Below, piece by piece: positions 34,227 through 42,307 of a stretch of DNA of 64,000 nt (position 1 is its first letter; each line of letters opens with the position of its first letter). Below the pieces are notes generated by a model. That model worked only from the letters and a program-made list of their open reading frames with translations. It ran no database searches and was not told where the DNA came from. This DNA is from JAXDMU01 sp963762435. Its GTDB lineage: Bacteria; Pseudomonadota; Alphaproteobacteria; ATCC43930; CGMCC-115725. The position numbers were made by a program, and so were the translations under genes. The stretch covers positions 248,001-312,000 of the forward strand of contig CAVXLN010000008.1 of assembly GCA_963762435.1 (NCBI GenBank). Direction: 5' to 3'.

Positions 34227-36473
34227 TCAGGCGGCGCCGATCGCCGGGTCGCTCATGCTGTCCTTGCCGGTTTCGACATGGCCGGCATAGTGGCGCACGA
34301 AGCCCGCATCGCTGCTGGTCGTGATCACGAGATCGTACCAGGCGAAGGAGGTGGACAGCGCCACCACCTCGGTGAAGGTCAATTCCGCCTTCACCTTATG
34401 CTGGGTGACCGTGCCCGTGTAGTTGTTGGTGAGCGTGATGGTCTGTGCCGCCAGCGTCGGGTTGAAGATGTCCAGCGTCACCGAACCGCCACCGCCGGCC
34501 GCCTGCGTGAAGTCGATATCGAGATTGCCCGAATTCGAGGCGAGCCCGCCGGCGAAGCGCCGGAAGAAGCCGTTCGGGCCATAGACCGACAAATCGTAGT
34601 TGCTGCCGCTGGTGGGGGTCCAGCTGTCCGTGACCACGCCGGTCTCGGGGTCGATCGTGTAGCCCCACGGGCCGGCGCCGGCACCGCTATTCTGCGCGGG
34701 CAGGGCCGAGCGGACATGGAAGAAGGCACCGATCGAGCCGGCGCTGATGAACTCGATCGTGACCGTGCCGGTGCCGAGATCCGCATCGGCATTGGCGAAG
34801 AGGTCGTAGGCCAGCGGCCGGGCCAGACGCTGACCGGGCTCCTGCGTCGGGGCGATTTGGGTCGTCGGCAGCGGAATCTTCAAGGTCGCCGCCGGCTGCT
34901 TGCCGGCCGCGAGCATCGCCGGGGTCACCGGCTCGAGCGTCGAGCCGCTGACGAAGCTGATGAAGTTGGTCGTGTCCGGCAGCGGCGGGACGGAGTCGCT
35001 CGGCTTCGTGAAATTGAGGGCGGCGGTGAGGTCGCCCGAGACGGCGCGGCGCCAGGGCGTGATGTGCGTGTTCATCACGCCGAACCGCTGCTCCATGAAC
35101 TGGATGACGGAGGTGTGATCGAAAACCTGCGAGCAGACATAGCCGCCCTTGCTCCAGGGCGAGACGACGAGGCAAGGCACACGGGCGCCCATGCCGTAGG
35201 GGCCCGGGAAGAAGGACTTGCTGCTCGGCACACCCGGATAGATCTCGTTGACGGTGCTGACCGTCGAGGCACCCTGGGCAGCACTCATCGGGGCGGTCGG
35301 TGCGATCACATGATCGAAGAAGCCGTCATTCTCGTCGAAATTGATGATGAGGACGGTGGAGGCCCAGACTTCCGGATTCGAGGTCAGCGCATCGAGCACG
35401 TTCGAGATGTACCAGGCGCCCCAGTTCGGCGGGAAGGTGGGGTGCTCGCAATAGGCCTGGGGTGCCACGACCCACGACACTTCCGGCAGCGTGTTGTTGG
35501 CCACATCGGCCTGCAGCTGCGCGAACAGCGAGCCGCCATCGACGGTGCCGTCGCCATTGATGTCGGTGCCGGTCCGGGCGAGATCGAACAGCGGATTGCC
35601 CGGCTCAGCGTTCTGGTACTGCAGGAAATAGAGGATCGAGGTGTCGCCGAAATTGCCGATGAACGGATTGTCGGTGAAGCCTTCGAACTGGTCCACGGTC
35701 AGGCCCAGGCCGATATCCTGGTAGATCTTCCAGGTGACGCCGGCCGCCTGCAGCTGCTCGGGATATGTCAGCCAATTGTAGCCCTGCTCGTCATTGTTGA
35801 CGACCGGGCCGCCCGGCAGCACGCCGTTGCCGGTCGAGGGGCCGGAGACGAGGCTGAAGGTGCCGGGGATCGAAGAATCGAAGGGAGTCTCGACCGTGTC
35901 GGGCTGCGTCCCGTTCTGGCCGACCCAGCCGGTCCACATGTAATAGCGGTTGGGGTCCGTCGGCCCCATGATCGCGCAATGGTAATTGTCGCAGATGGTG
36001 AAGGCATCGGCGAGCGCGTAGTGGAACGGGATGTCGTCGCGATCGACGAAGATCATCGTCTCGTTGCCCTTGGCCGCGACCCAGCCGTCATTATTGCCGT
36101 TGTTCCAGGCATTGTGCGCGTCGGACCAGTTGTGCGGCAGGTCGCCGACGAACTGATAGCCCATCAGCGGCTCGGGTGGATGGAACGGAAACAGCGTGCC
36201 GGTGCCGTTCGGCTGCTGGAACACCGAGTTGCCGGACGAAAGCGTCACGGCGCGCGGATCGCTGAAGCCGCGCACGCCGCGCAGCGAGCCGAAATAATGG
36301 TCGAACGACCGGTTTTCCTGCATCAGCACGACGATGTGCTTCACATCCTGGATCGTACCGGTGACGATCTTGGGCTCGATGGCGAGCGCGCGCTGGATCG
36401 ATTCGGGAAACGCGGCGCCGAGCGCGGCAGCGCCCATGCCACGGAGAATAGTGCGACGATCTGGTGACGGCAT
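34227..36473 (-). CDS. phosphocholine-type phospholipase C, Tat-exported
   Basis: A 748-residue enzyme of the phosphoesterase/acid phosphatase-like PLC family. A twin-arginine signal, DRRTILRGMGAAALGAA, is at residues 5-21. Catalytic-domain motifs follow: VLMQENRSFDHYFGSLRGVRGF, then DPNRYYMWTGW, INFDENDGFFDHV, and GARVPCLVVSPWSKGGYVCSQVFDHTSVIQFMEQRFG. Two C-terminal beta-sandwich domains (from about residue 520) complete the usual architecture. It cleaves phospholipid headgroups outside the cytoplasm, often to release phosphate. The substrate headgroup is not certain. Confidence 0.93.
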   Translation of the reverse strand: MPSPDRRTILRGMGAAALGAAFPESIQRALAIEPKIVTGTIQDVKHIVVLMQENRSFDHYFGSLRGVRGFSDPRAVTLSSGNSVFQQPNGTGTLFPFHPPEPLMGYQFVGDLPHNWSDAHNAWNNGNNDGWVAAKGNETMIFVDRDDIPFHYALADAFTICDNYHCAIMGPTDPNRYYMWTGWVGQNGTQPDTVETPFDSSIPGTFSLVSGPSTGNGVLPGGPVVNNDEQGYNWLTYPEQLQAAGVTWKIYQDIGLGLTVDQFEGFTDNPFIGNFGDTSILYFLQYQNAEPGNPLFDLARTGTDINGDGTVDGGSLFAQLQADVANNTLPEVSWVVAPQAYCEHPTFPPNWGAWYISNVLDALTSNPEVWASTVLIINFDENDGFFDHVIAPTAPMSAAQGASTVSTVNEIYPGVPSSKSFFPGPYGMGARVPCLVVSPWSKGGYVCSQVFDHTSVIQFMEQRFGVMNTHITPWRRAVSGDLTAALNFTKPSDSVPPLPDTTNFISFVSGSTLEPVTPAMLAAGKQPAATLKIPLPTTQIAPTQEPGQRLARPLAYDLFANADADLGTGTVTIEFISAGSIGAFFHVRSALPAQNSGAGAGPWGYTIDPETGVVTDSWTPTSGSNYDLSVYGPNGFFRRFAGGLASNSGNLDIDFTQAAGGGGSVTLDIFNPTLAAQTITLTNNYTGTVTQHKVKAELTFTEVVALSTSFAWYDLVITTSSDAGFVRHYAGHVETGKDSMSDPAIGAA

Positions 36474-36777
36474 CTCGACAAACCCCCGTTAATTGTAATT
36501 CGCGCGGGGAGTGTCTACGTGACGGTTAACGCTGTCTTTGTTGGTTGCCTGACAAGATGGTTATAAATCGAAGGATATATTTTGAAGGAATAATGACGAT
36601 TTGCCGCATCCCGAGGCCTTCGGTGAAATGATCGATCGCAACCTTGTGACAATTGCGTGAGTACTCGCCCATTGGCTCGAAAGCGCGCAGCCTGGCGAGG
36701 GCTAGGGAGGGCGGGATGCATTGCATCCCGGCCGATGTTGGATTAGAGTGGATCGTACGAGATCGGGAGTCCATTTC
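36474..36777. promoter_or_regulatory. intergenic region with a 19-bp palindrome over a promoter for the RHH gene
   Basis: 304 bases without a gene. The part next to the phospholipase is AT-rich and probably holds its promoter. CGGGATGCA-T-TGCATCCCG at 36712-36730 is a perfect palindrome. Its right half overlaps a TTGCAT (36721-36726) that sits 17 bases before TAGAGT (36744-36749), 28 bases before the RHH start codon. This arrangement fits autorepression by a ribbon-helix-helix antitoxin; that is an inference. Confidence 0.5.
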
Positions 36778-37053
36778 ATGAAAACCCAAGTCGCCTTGCG
36801 TCTCGAAGACGAGATTCTCGGACGGGCGCGGCGCGAGGCGGAGCGTCAGAATCGATCGCTGGCCAATCTGGTCGAGGTGGCGCTTGCCGAGATCCTGATT
36901 GCTGCCGACGGCGCGCGGCCGCTGCTGTCCGCGCTGGAGGACGACGCGCTCGAAGGCGCCATCGCGATCGACGATGATGGTGCCGTCGACGCGGAGGAGA
37001 CAAAGCGCTTTCACCATCTCGCGGGAGTCGCCGCTCGAACCCGCCGCGAATGA
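36778..37053 (+). CDS. ribbon-helix-helix (CopG-like) protein, putative antitoxin
   Basis: A 91-residue protein whose first 45 residues (MKTQVALRLEDEILGRARREAERQNRSLANLVEVALAE) read as a ribbon-helix-helix DNA-binding domain: a short strand, then two helices with a turn at RSLANL. The rest is acidic (DDDGAVDAEE), as in many antitoxin tails that wrap toxins. The stop overlaps the next ATG (ATGA). A palindrome sits over its promoter. By order and overlap this is probably the antitoxin of a type II pair. Confidence 0.72.
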   Translation: MKTQVALRLEDEILGRARREAERQNRSLANLVEVALAEILIAADGARPLLSALEDDALEGAIAIDDDGAVDAEETKRFHHLAGVAARTRRE

Positions 37054-37475
37054 GCTGTCGCCGCGGCACGTTCATCGACGCCTGGTTCCCCTTCGCGGAA
37101 CGGCCGACGGTTCCTGCCCCTGTCCGTCACATCGTCTACGTCCAGACCATGATCCGGCTGCGGAATGGCGGGCTTCGCGCGCTGGTCATGCTGACGACGA
37201 CCTCCCCTCGATTGATCGAGGGGATACCGCCCGGCTTGAGCATCACGGTGTCCGAGGCGAGTTCGCGGAAGATGGGGATGCGCAACGGCTTCACGATCGA
37301 TGTCCACCGCTTGGCGCTCCTGCCGCCGGAGGCGCTCTGGTTCCCCGATATCGGCTCGGATCGCTTCGTGATAGCGCTCGCCGACGAGAGGCTCCAGCGC
37401 GCGATCACGGCTCGGTACGACAGTTTGCGGCGGCTCTACCCCAACCCGGCCATTCTGGTCGGTCCGCAGAGCTGA
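37050..37475 (+). CDS. putative PemK/MazF-like toxin
   Basis: A 141-residue protein starting in an ATGA overlap with the RHH gene. RRGTFIDAWFPFAERPTVPAPVRHIVYVQ resembles the first strand and loop of PemK/MazF RNases, where a W-x-x-F/P-F and a PVRHIV-type strand follow; the family usually has a similar small barrel. The match is weak and from pattern alone. The central IPPGLSITVSEASSRKMGMRNGFTIDVHRLALLPPEALWFPDIG is typical of a divergent alphaproteobacterial subgroup. The ATGA overlap and gene order support a toxin role. Confidence 0.5.
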   Translation: MSCRRGTFIDAWFPFAERPTVPAPVRHIVYVQTMIRLRNGGLRALVMLTTTSPRLIEGIPPGLSITVSEASSRKMGMRNGFTIDVHRLALLPPEALWFPDIGSDRFVIALADERLQRAITARYDSLRRLYPNPAILVGPQS

Positions 37476-37478
37476 CGT

Positions 37479-37925
37479 TCAGCGCCGAGCCGCGAAGAAC
37501 CGCTTCAACAGCGCTTCGGCCCGGCTTTCCTGGATTCCGCCATAGATTTCGGGCCGGTGGTGGCAGCTCGTCTGCTCGAAGATCCGGGCGCCGTGATCGA
37601 CGCCGCCGCTTTTCGGGTCGTCGGCGCCGTAATAGACCCGCCGAATCCGGGCGAAGGAGATCGCGGTGGCGCACATCGGGCAGGGCTCGAGCGTCACATA
37701 GAGATCGGCATCGGGCAGGCGCGGGCTGCATGCCGCGGCACAGGCCGCACGGATCGCCAGCAGCTCGGCATGGGCCGTCGGATCGCTGAGCTCCTCGGTC
37801 CGATTGCGCGCGCGCGCCAGCACGCGGCCGGTGCCGGCCTCGACCAGCACCGCACCCACCGGTACCTCGCCCGCGGCCGCGGCCGCCTCCGCCTCTGCCA
37901 AGGCCATGTCCATATAGGGGGTCAT
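37479..37925 (-). CDS. tadA: tRNA adenosine(34) deaminase TadA
   Basis: A 148-residue zinc deaminase converting A34 of tRNA-Arg(ACG) to inosine. The catalytic motif THAELLAIRAA and the zinc pair LEPCPMCATAISFARI are present, followed by VYYGADDPKSGGVDHGA. The start is at 37925 (MTPYMDMALAEAE) or at either of two nearby in-frame methionines. The open frame upstream across the neighbouring gene is not TadA. It is convergent with the PemK-like gene, three bases away. Confidence 0.94.
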   Translation of the reverse strand: MTPYMDMALAEAEAAAAAGEVPVGAVLVEAGTGRVLARARNRTEELSDPTAHAELLAIRAACAAACSPRLPDADLYVTLEPCPMCATAISFARIRRVYYGADDPKSGGVDHGARIFEQTSCHHRPEIYGGIQESRAEALLKRFFAARR

Positions 37926-37985
37926 CGCCGATTGCGCGGGGTTGAGGGCCGGCCTAAGGTCCCCGCCGTGCCTGAAGGATTCGCC

Positions 37986-38699
37986 ATGTCTCGTCCCGTC
38001 ACCATCGGCCTCACTCTCGATTCCGAGCCGCCCGGCGGCTATTCCAAATTCCCTTGGTACGCGATCCGCGAGAATTATTGCAGCGCCGTCCTGCGCGCCG
38101 GCGGGCTGCCCATCCTGCTGCCGCACGAGCCCGACAAGGCGGAACAGTATCTCGGCCTCATCGACGGGCTCATCGTGACGGGCGGCGCCTTCGATGTCGA
38201 TCCGGCACTGTTCGGCGCCACGGCGCGCCATGCCAGTGTCACGACCAAGGATCGGCGCACGGCGTTCGAACTTGCCGCGGTTCAGGGCGCCTTGGCCGAG
38301 GACAAGCCCATCCTCGGCATCTGCGGCGGCCAGCAGCTCCTGAATGTGGCGCTCGGCGGCACGCTCATCCAGCATATCCCGGACGAGATCCGGGAACCGC
38401 TCGCCCATGAACAGCCCAATCCCCGCAACGAGCCCGGCCATCTGGTGCGCGTGGCACCCGGCACGCTGCTTCATCGCATCACCGGCATGGACGAGATCCC
38501 GGTCAATTCCGCCCATCACCAGGCCGTGAAGGAGGTGGCACCCGACATCGTCATCGACGCCGTGGCGCCCGACGGCGTCATCGAAGGCATCGAGGCGCCC
38601 GGCCGCCGCTTCTGCCTCGGCGTGCAATGGCACCCCGAATTCGCGATCAGTCCTGCGGATGAGCGCATCTTTCGCGCTTTCGTCGAGGCGTCGAGCTAG
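37986..38699 (+). CDS. gamma-glutamyl-gamma-aminobutyrate hydrolase family (class I glutamine amidotransferase-like)
   Basis: A 237-residue peptidase C26 family enzyme with nucleophile C113 in LGICGGQQLLN and the catalytic histidine in GVQWHPEF. The family cleaves gamma-glutamyl amides such as gamma-Glu-GABA in putrescine breakdown (PuuD). No putrescine genes are nearby, so the substrate is uncertain. The stop codon is immediately followed by the ATG of the RluB-like gene. A much longer open frame reaches upstream but overlaps tadA. Confidence 0.9.
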   Translation: MSRPVTIGLTLDSEPPGGYSKFPWYAIRENYCSAVLRAGGLPILLPHEPDKAEQYLGLIDGLIVTGGAFDVDPALFGATARHASVTTKDRRTAFELAAVQGALAEDKPILGICGGQQLLNVALGGTLIQHIPDEIREPLAHEQPNPRNEPGHLVRVAPGTLLHRITGMDEIPVNSAHHQAVKEVAPDIVIDAVAPDGVIEGIEAPGRRFCLGVQWHPEFAISPADERIFRAFVEASS

Positions 38700-39440
38700 A
38701 TGGCTGACCGGATTGCCAAAGTGCTCGCGCGGGCGGGGCTCTGCTCGCGGCGGGAAGCGGAACGGTGGATTGCCGAGGGGCGTATCAAGCTCGACGGCGC
38801 GGTGCTGACCAGCCCGGCCGTCACCGTCGGCGAGGGCGCCGTCATCCTGGTCGACGGCAAGCCCCTGGCCGAGCCCGAGCCGACCCGGCTTTGGCGCTAT
38901 CACAAGCCGGCCGGCCTGGTCACGAGCCACAAGGACGAGAAGGGCCGGACGACCTTGTTCGAGAAGCTGCCGCCCGAGCTTGGGCGGGTCATCTCGGTCG
39001 GAAGGCTCGACCTCAATTCCGAAGGGCTGCTGCTGCTCACCAATGACGGGGAGCTCGCGCGCAAGCTCGAGCTGCCCTCGACCGGATGGATCCGCCGTTA
39101 CAAGGTGCGCATCCATGGCGTGATGGCGCCGGAGCGGCTGGTACCGCTCGAGAAGGGCGTCACGATCGACGGTGTGCGCTACGGCCCGATCAAGGCCGAG
39201 CTCGAACGCCAGCAGGGGGCCAATGCCTGGTGCGTGATGAGCCTGGCCGAAGGCAAGAATCGCGAGGTCCGCCGCGTGTTCGAATATCTGGGATATACGG
39301 TGAACCGGCTGATTCGCCTGAGCTACGGCCCGTTCCAGCTAGGTGCCCTGCCGCGCGGTCAGGTCGAGGAGGTGCCGCGCCGCGTCGTGCGCGACCAGCT
39401 CGGCCTCGGCCCGGCGGGCGACAAGGGGCGTAAGGGCTAG
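38700..39440 (+). CDS. 23S rRNA pseudouridine synthase, RluB-type
   Basis: A 246-residue RsuA/RluB-family enzyme. An N-terminal S4 RNA-binding domain (RIAKVLARAGLCSRREAERWIAEGRIKLDG) precedes the catalytic domain with the aspartate in VISVGRLDLNSEGLLLLTNDGELARKL and the later NREVRRVFEYLGYTVNRLIRLSYGPF. It likely modifies 23S rRNA position 2605, but RluE/RsuA relatives are similar. It begins directly after the upstream stop and is five bases from rsmD. Confidence 0.9.
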   Translation: MADRIAKVLARAGLCSRREAERWIAEGRIKLDGAVLTSPAVTVGEGAVILVDGKPLAEPEPTRLWRYHKPAGLVTSHKDEKGRTTLFEKLPPELGRVISVGRLDLNSEGLLLLTNDGELARKLELPSTGWIRRYKVRIHGVMAPERLVPLEKGVTIDGVRYGPIKAELERQQGANAWCVMSLAEGKNREVRRVFEYLGYTVNRLIRLSYGPFQLGALPRGQVEEVPRRVVRDQLGLGPAGDKGRKG

Positions 39441-39445
39441 GGAAG

Positions 39446-40030
39446 ATGCGAATCGTCGCCGGCCGGCATCGCGGCCGCACGCTGGCGGCACCCGAGGGCG
39501 ATCTCACCCGCCCGACCAGCGACAAGGCGCGGCAGGCGCTCTTCAACATCATCGAGCACGGCAAATGGGCGGCGGACGGCTCGCCCATCGTGGGCGCCAT
39601 CGTGCTCGACGCCTTTGCCGGCACGGGTGCCCTTGGCCTCGAGGCGCTGTCGCGCGGGGCTGCGCACGTCTTTTTCCTCGAGCTGGCGGCTCCGGCCCGC
39701 AAGGCGCTTGCCGCCAATATCGCCGCACTCCGCGAAGGCGAGCGCGCGACCTTGCTTGCCGCTGATGCCACCGATCCGCCGATGGCACCGCAGCCGGCCG
39801 GCCTCGCCTTCCTCGATCCGCCCTATGGCAAGGGGCTCGCGGCGCCGGCGCTTGCGGCTCTCCGCCGGCGGGGCTGGCTGGCGCCGGGCGCGCTCGTCAT
39901 CCTCGAAGTCGGTGCGCGCGAGCTCTTCTCCACTCCCTCGGGCTTCGCGCTCGCCGACCAGCGCGTCTATGGCGCCGCCCGACTCGTTTTCATGCGAGCC
40001 GGGGATGAAGCCGCTGCCGCCTCCGTATGA
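39446..40030 (+). CDS. rsmD: 16S rRNA (guanine(966)-N2)-methyltransferase
   Basis: A 194-residue SAM-dependent methyltransferase. The N-terminal MRIVAGRHRGRTLAAPEG and TRPTSDKARQALFNII are signature pieces, followed by the SAM loop LDAFAGTGALGLEALSRGA and the catalytic DPPYGKG (an NPPY-type motif). Co-located with an rRNA pseudouridine synthase, as in many alphaproteobacteria. Confidence 0.95.
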   Translation: MRIVAGRHRGRTLAAPEGDLTRPTSDKARQALFNIIEHGKWAADGSPIVGAIVLDAFAGTGALGLEALSRGAAHVFFLELAAPARKALAANIAALREGERATLLAADATDPPMAPQPAGLAFLDPPYGKGLAAPALAALRRRGWLAPGALVILEVGARELFSTPSGFALADQRVYGAARLVFMRAGDEAAAASV

Positions 40031-40428
40031 ACTCTCGACGGTCTCGTATGAACGGATGATGTGGCGGCCGTCGAACTGTGGTCTTTAGGAACCACGGTGG
40101 GTTCGGGGAATTTTCACCTGGAACCGATCGTAGCCGAAGCCGTTTCTCGTTCCCGATCCCACGGAGACTGCGGCTTCCGGCGAAGTCACGCTGATAAGGG
40201 TGGCCTAATGCAGGATCTAGAGGAACGCAAAGACAAGGTAGAGGTGCTGCGGCGAGACAGGACCCCATCCGCCCTCCGCCCCTCTGCCCGTCTGGCTTAT
40301 CCACTCCACCGGCTGGCGAGCAAGCTTAGGGATGCCTTCGCTCTCCCCAGAATCAGCGACTGACACGATGGCGGCGCCGGCAGCCGAAACGGCACCGGCG
40401 CCGTTCGTCCGTCCAGGGATATGATGCT
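40031..40428. other. intergenic region, nothing recognised
   Basis: 398 bases between rsmD and a small conserved-looking gene. A 100-codon open frame at 40061-40363 exists, but its composition is unlike real neighbours and it has no domain I recognise. I found no tRNA-like fold, strong terminator or operator. It probably holds the promoter of the following 65-residue protein. Confidence 0.35.
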
Positions 40429-40626
40429 ATGAGCATTTATCAGCTCTGTTTCCTCGATCCGAACGGCAAGGTCGACAATATCGAGATCGTCAATTGCGTT
40501 GACGATGACGAGGCCCGTATCATTGCCGGCGAGCTCGATGCGGTCGGCAAATATGCCGGCGTCGAGGTCTGGCGGCACGGGCGCTGCGTGCGCCTGCGCC
40601 AGGATGCCATCGAGCGGACCGGCTGA
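40429..40626 (+). CDS. small hypothetical protein (65 aa)
   Basis: 65 residues, MSIYQLCFLDPNGKVDNIEIVNCVDDDEA then VEVWRHGRCVRLRQDA. The pattern of an N-terminal strand with FLD, an acidic helix and a closing VEVW...GR strand resembles short alphaproteobacterial proteins I have seen annotated as hypothetical. Codon use is like the neighbours, and an AGG-like purine stretch precedes the ATG. Function unknown; it stands alone between rsmD and repeat copy 3. Confidence 0.65.
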   Translation: MSIYQLCFLDPNGKVDNIEIVNCVDDDEARIIAGELDAVGKYAGVEVWRHGRCVRLRQDAIERTG

Positions 40627-40642
40627 CCTGGCGCGGATTCAC

Positions 40643-40854
40643 GCTAAGGCGCTCGCACATCTTATTGCGGCGTTTCAATGAGATGCCTTTACCCCACCGT
40701 CATCACCGGGCTTGTCCCGGTGATCCACGTCGGGCCGCCGCCGATTTTGCTTGAAGACGATGTTCCTCACGTCCCGACGTGGATGGCCGGGACAAGCCCG
40801 GCCATGACGAAAACTGATGATCTCTCTGATTTTCTTAAATGAATTGTGTGAATG
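40643..40854 (+). repeat. nested palindromic dispersed repeat, copy 3
   Basis: Same orientation as copy 2. The internal core is nearly identical: CACCGGGCTTGTCCCGGTG, then ATTTTGCTTGAAGACGATG, CACGTCCCGACGTGG, GGCCGGGACAAGCCCGGCC and TGATGATCTCTCTGATTTTC. The outer ends have drifted (GCTAAGGCGCTCGCAC on the left, GTGTGAATG on the right), so the outer inverted repeat is no longer perfect. It lies between the 65-residue gene and the tandem SRPBCC gene, with no coding potential of its own. Confidence 0.87.
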
Positions 40855-40913
40855 ATTGAGTCTCGACCCTGGCCCGATCATCTGCGGGCTTATTCTCCTC
40901 ATTTCGATTACCA

Positions 40914-41867
40914 TCACGCCTCCAGCGACACGCCCAGCGCATCGAGCAGGTGATGAGTGCCCTGCTCGCGCGAGCCGGCATCGTCATAGCCGTCGAGGAA
41001 GGCGCCCTGCTCGGTGACGGCAAGCTTGGTCTTGCTGCCCTCCGCCGTCAGCTGCATGGTCGCCAGCGACACCGAGATCTTCTTGTCGCCGATATGCATC
41101 TCGTAGCTGTAGACCAATCGCTCGTTCGGGATCACGTCGAAATAGATCGCGTCGAAGGTCGACACCGTGCCGCCTGCCCAGAGCCCTTTGAGCCGCTCGC
41201 GACCGCCGGGACGCACATCCATCTGCCGCTCGACCAGCTCCCACTTGCCGGGCGGGCCGCTGAACCATTTCTGCTTGGCCGATACGTCGGTCAGGGCGCG
41301 CCAGACCCGGGCCACCGGCGCATCGTAAGTGCGCTCGATATCGAATGTCGCGTGGACGACGGCGCGCGCGCCGGTCCCAGTACCGTCCTGCATGCGCAGG
41401 ACCTCCGCCTCGAGCTTGTCGAGCGTGGTGCGCCAGCCTTCGGGGGCGCCGGCGACCATGGGTGCGCCCATGGCCGGATCCTCGAAATGATAGCTCTGCA
41501 CGATGTCGAGCTGCGTCCCGCCCAGCGCATCGGAGAAATCGACCTCGGTCCGCGCCAGGAAGATCGGCTTGCCGGCGGCATCGACGACGGCACCCTCGAA
41601 CACCAGCCGCGTGTCGGTCACCAATTCGACGAACTGGCCGCGGCTCCAATGATTGGTGCCGTCGGGAGCGCGCATGCAGACATCGAAGGCGCCACCGATC
41701 CGCGGCTCGATCTTGGCTTCCGGCGTCGTGAACATCGCCGGGCTGAACCAGTTCTTGATGTGCTCGGCCGAAATCCAGGCCTTGAACACGGTCGCGCGCG
41801 GGGCGTGGAAGACACGCGAGAGTTTGAGCGGCGGCGGTTGCCGGGTCGCTTCATGTGCCTGGGTCAT
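40914..41867 (-). CDS. tandem SRPBCC (AHSA1-like) protein
   Basis: 317 residues with two START-like helix-grip domains of the AHSA1 family. Domain 1 (about 15-160) begins LKLSRVFHAPRATVFKAWISAEHIKNWFSPAMF. Domain 2 (about 170-317) begins VVHATFDIERTYDAPVARVWRALTDVSAKQKWFSGP. Single-domain members are more usual; this is a fusion of two. Such proteins bind hydrophobic ligands or help Hsp90 in eukaryotes; no bacterial substrate is assigned. It overlaps the ArsR gene by 17 bases, so the two are one operon. Confidence 0.87.
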   Translation of the reverse strand: MTQAHEATRQPPPLKLSRVFHAPRATVFKAWISAEHIKNWFSPAMFTTPEAKIEPRIGGAFDVCMRAPDGTNHWSRGQFVELVTDTRLVFEGAVVDAAGKPIFLARTEVDFSDALGGTQLDIVQSYHFEDPAMGAPMVAGAPEGWRTTLDKLEAEVLRMQDGTGTGARAVVHATFDIERTYDAPVARVWRALTDVSAKQKWFSGPPGKWELVERQMDVRPGGRERLKGLWAGGTVSTFDAIYFDVIPNERLVYSYEMHIGDKKISVSLATMQLTAEGSKTKLAVTEQGAFLDGYDDAGSREQGTHHLLDALGVSLEA

Positions 41868-42207
41868 TGCCGTCTCCTTGGATTTTGAGAGTTTCGAGAT
41901 ACTCGCCCAGCCGGTCGAGCCGCTGCTCCCACTCGGTCCGGCGTGCCTCGATCCATTGCTCGACCGGGCTCAGCGCCCGCGGCTCGATCGCACAGGTCCG
42001 GACCCGGCCGAGCTTCGCCGACCGCACCAGCCCCGCCGCCTCCAGCACGCCCAGATGCTGCATCACCGAGGGCAGCGACATGGGCAGCGGCCGGGCCAGC
42101 TCGCTCACCGGCGTCGGTCCCCGGCTCAGCCGCTCCAGCATCGCGCGCCGCGCCGGATCGGCCAGCGCATGGAACAGACGGTCGAGATCGGGCGATTGGT
42201 TAAGCAT
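41851..42207 (-). CDS. ArsR/SmtB family transcriptional regulator
   Basis: A 118-residue winged-helix regulator: LDRLFHALADPARRAMLERLSRGPTPVSELARPLPMSLPSVMQHLGVLEAAGLVRSAKLGRVR. No cysteine-rich metal site (ELCVCDL) is present, so it is the non-metal type that usually accompanies AHSA1 genes. I prefer the ATG at 42207 to one 15 bases upstream: an inverted repeat and a promoter-like TTGCTT-N17-TAGTTA end right before it, which would give a leaderless or near-leaderless message. Confidence 0.9.
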   Translation of the reverse strand: MLNQSPDLDRLFHALADPARRAMLERLSRGPTPVSELARPLPMSLPSVMQHLGVLEAAGLVRSAKLGRVRTCAIEPRALSPVEQWIEARRTEWEQRLDRLGEYLETLKIQGDGNDPGT

Positions 42208-42212
42208 GTGCC

Positions 42213-42236
42213 TAACTATCATGGTCTAGATAGTTA
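42213..42236 (-). promoter_or_regulatory. inverted-repeat operator at the ArsR promoter
   Basis: TAACTATC-N8-GATAGTTA, a perfect 8-bp inverted repeat, ends six bases before the ArsR start codon at 42207. On the minus strand it spans the interval between TTGCTT and TAGTTA, spaced 17 bases, so it would block RNA polymerase. Autorepression by the ArsR protein is the likely role. Confidence 0.6.
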
Positions 42237-42307
42237 AGCAAGTGCTTTAGTGTTGGTCCCGACCGCCGATGCTGTTAACCTTAAGGGCGGGGAGCTTCGG
42301 GGGTTCC

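Noticed and set aside
34221..36467. Long open frame on the plus strand opposite the phospholipase C gene
   Set aside because: It is the GC-rich antisense shadow of a gene with clear family motifs; the encoded peptide is rich in Arg/Gly/Ala and has no domain.
36500..36590. Possible Pho box upstream of phospholipase C
   Set aside because: Only single CTTGTCA-like half-sites are seen, without the 11-base spaced repeats that a PhoB site needs.
40061..40363. 100-residue open frame between rsmD and the small gene
   Set aside because: No start with a ribosome-binding site, no recognised domain, and a codon pattern unlike the neighbouring genes.
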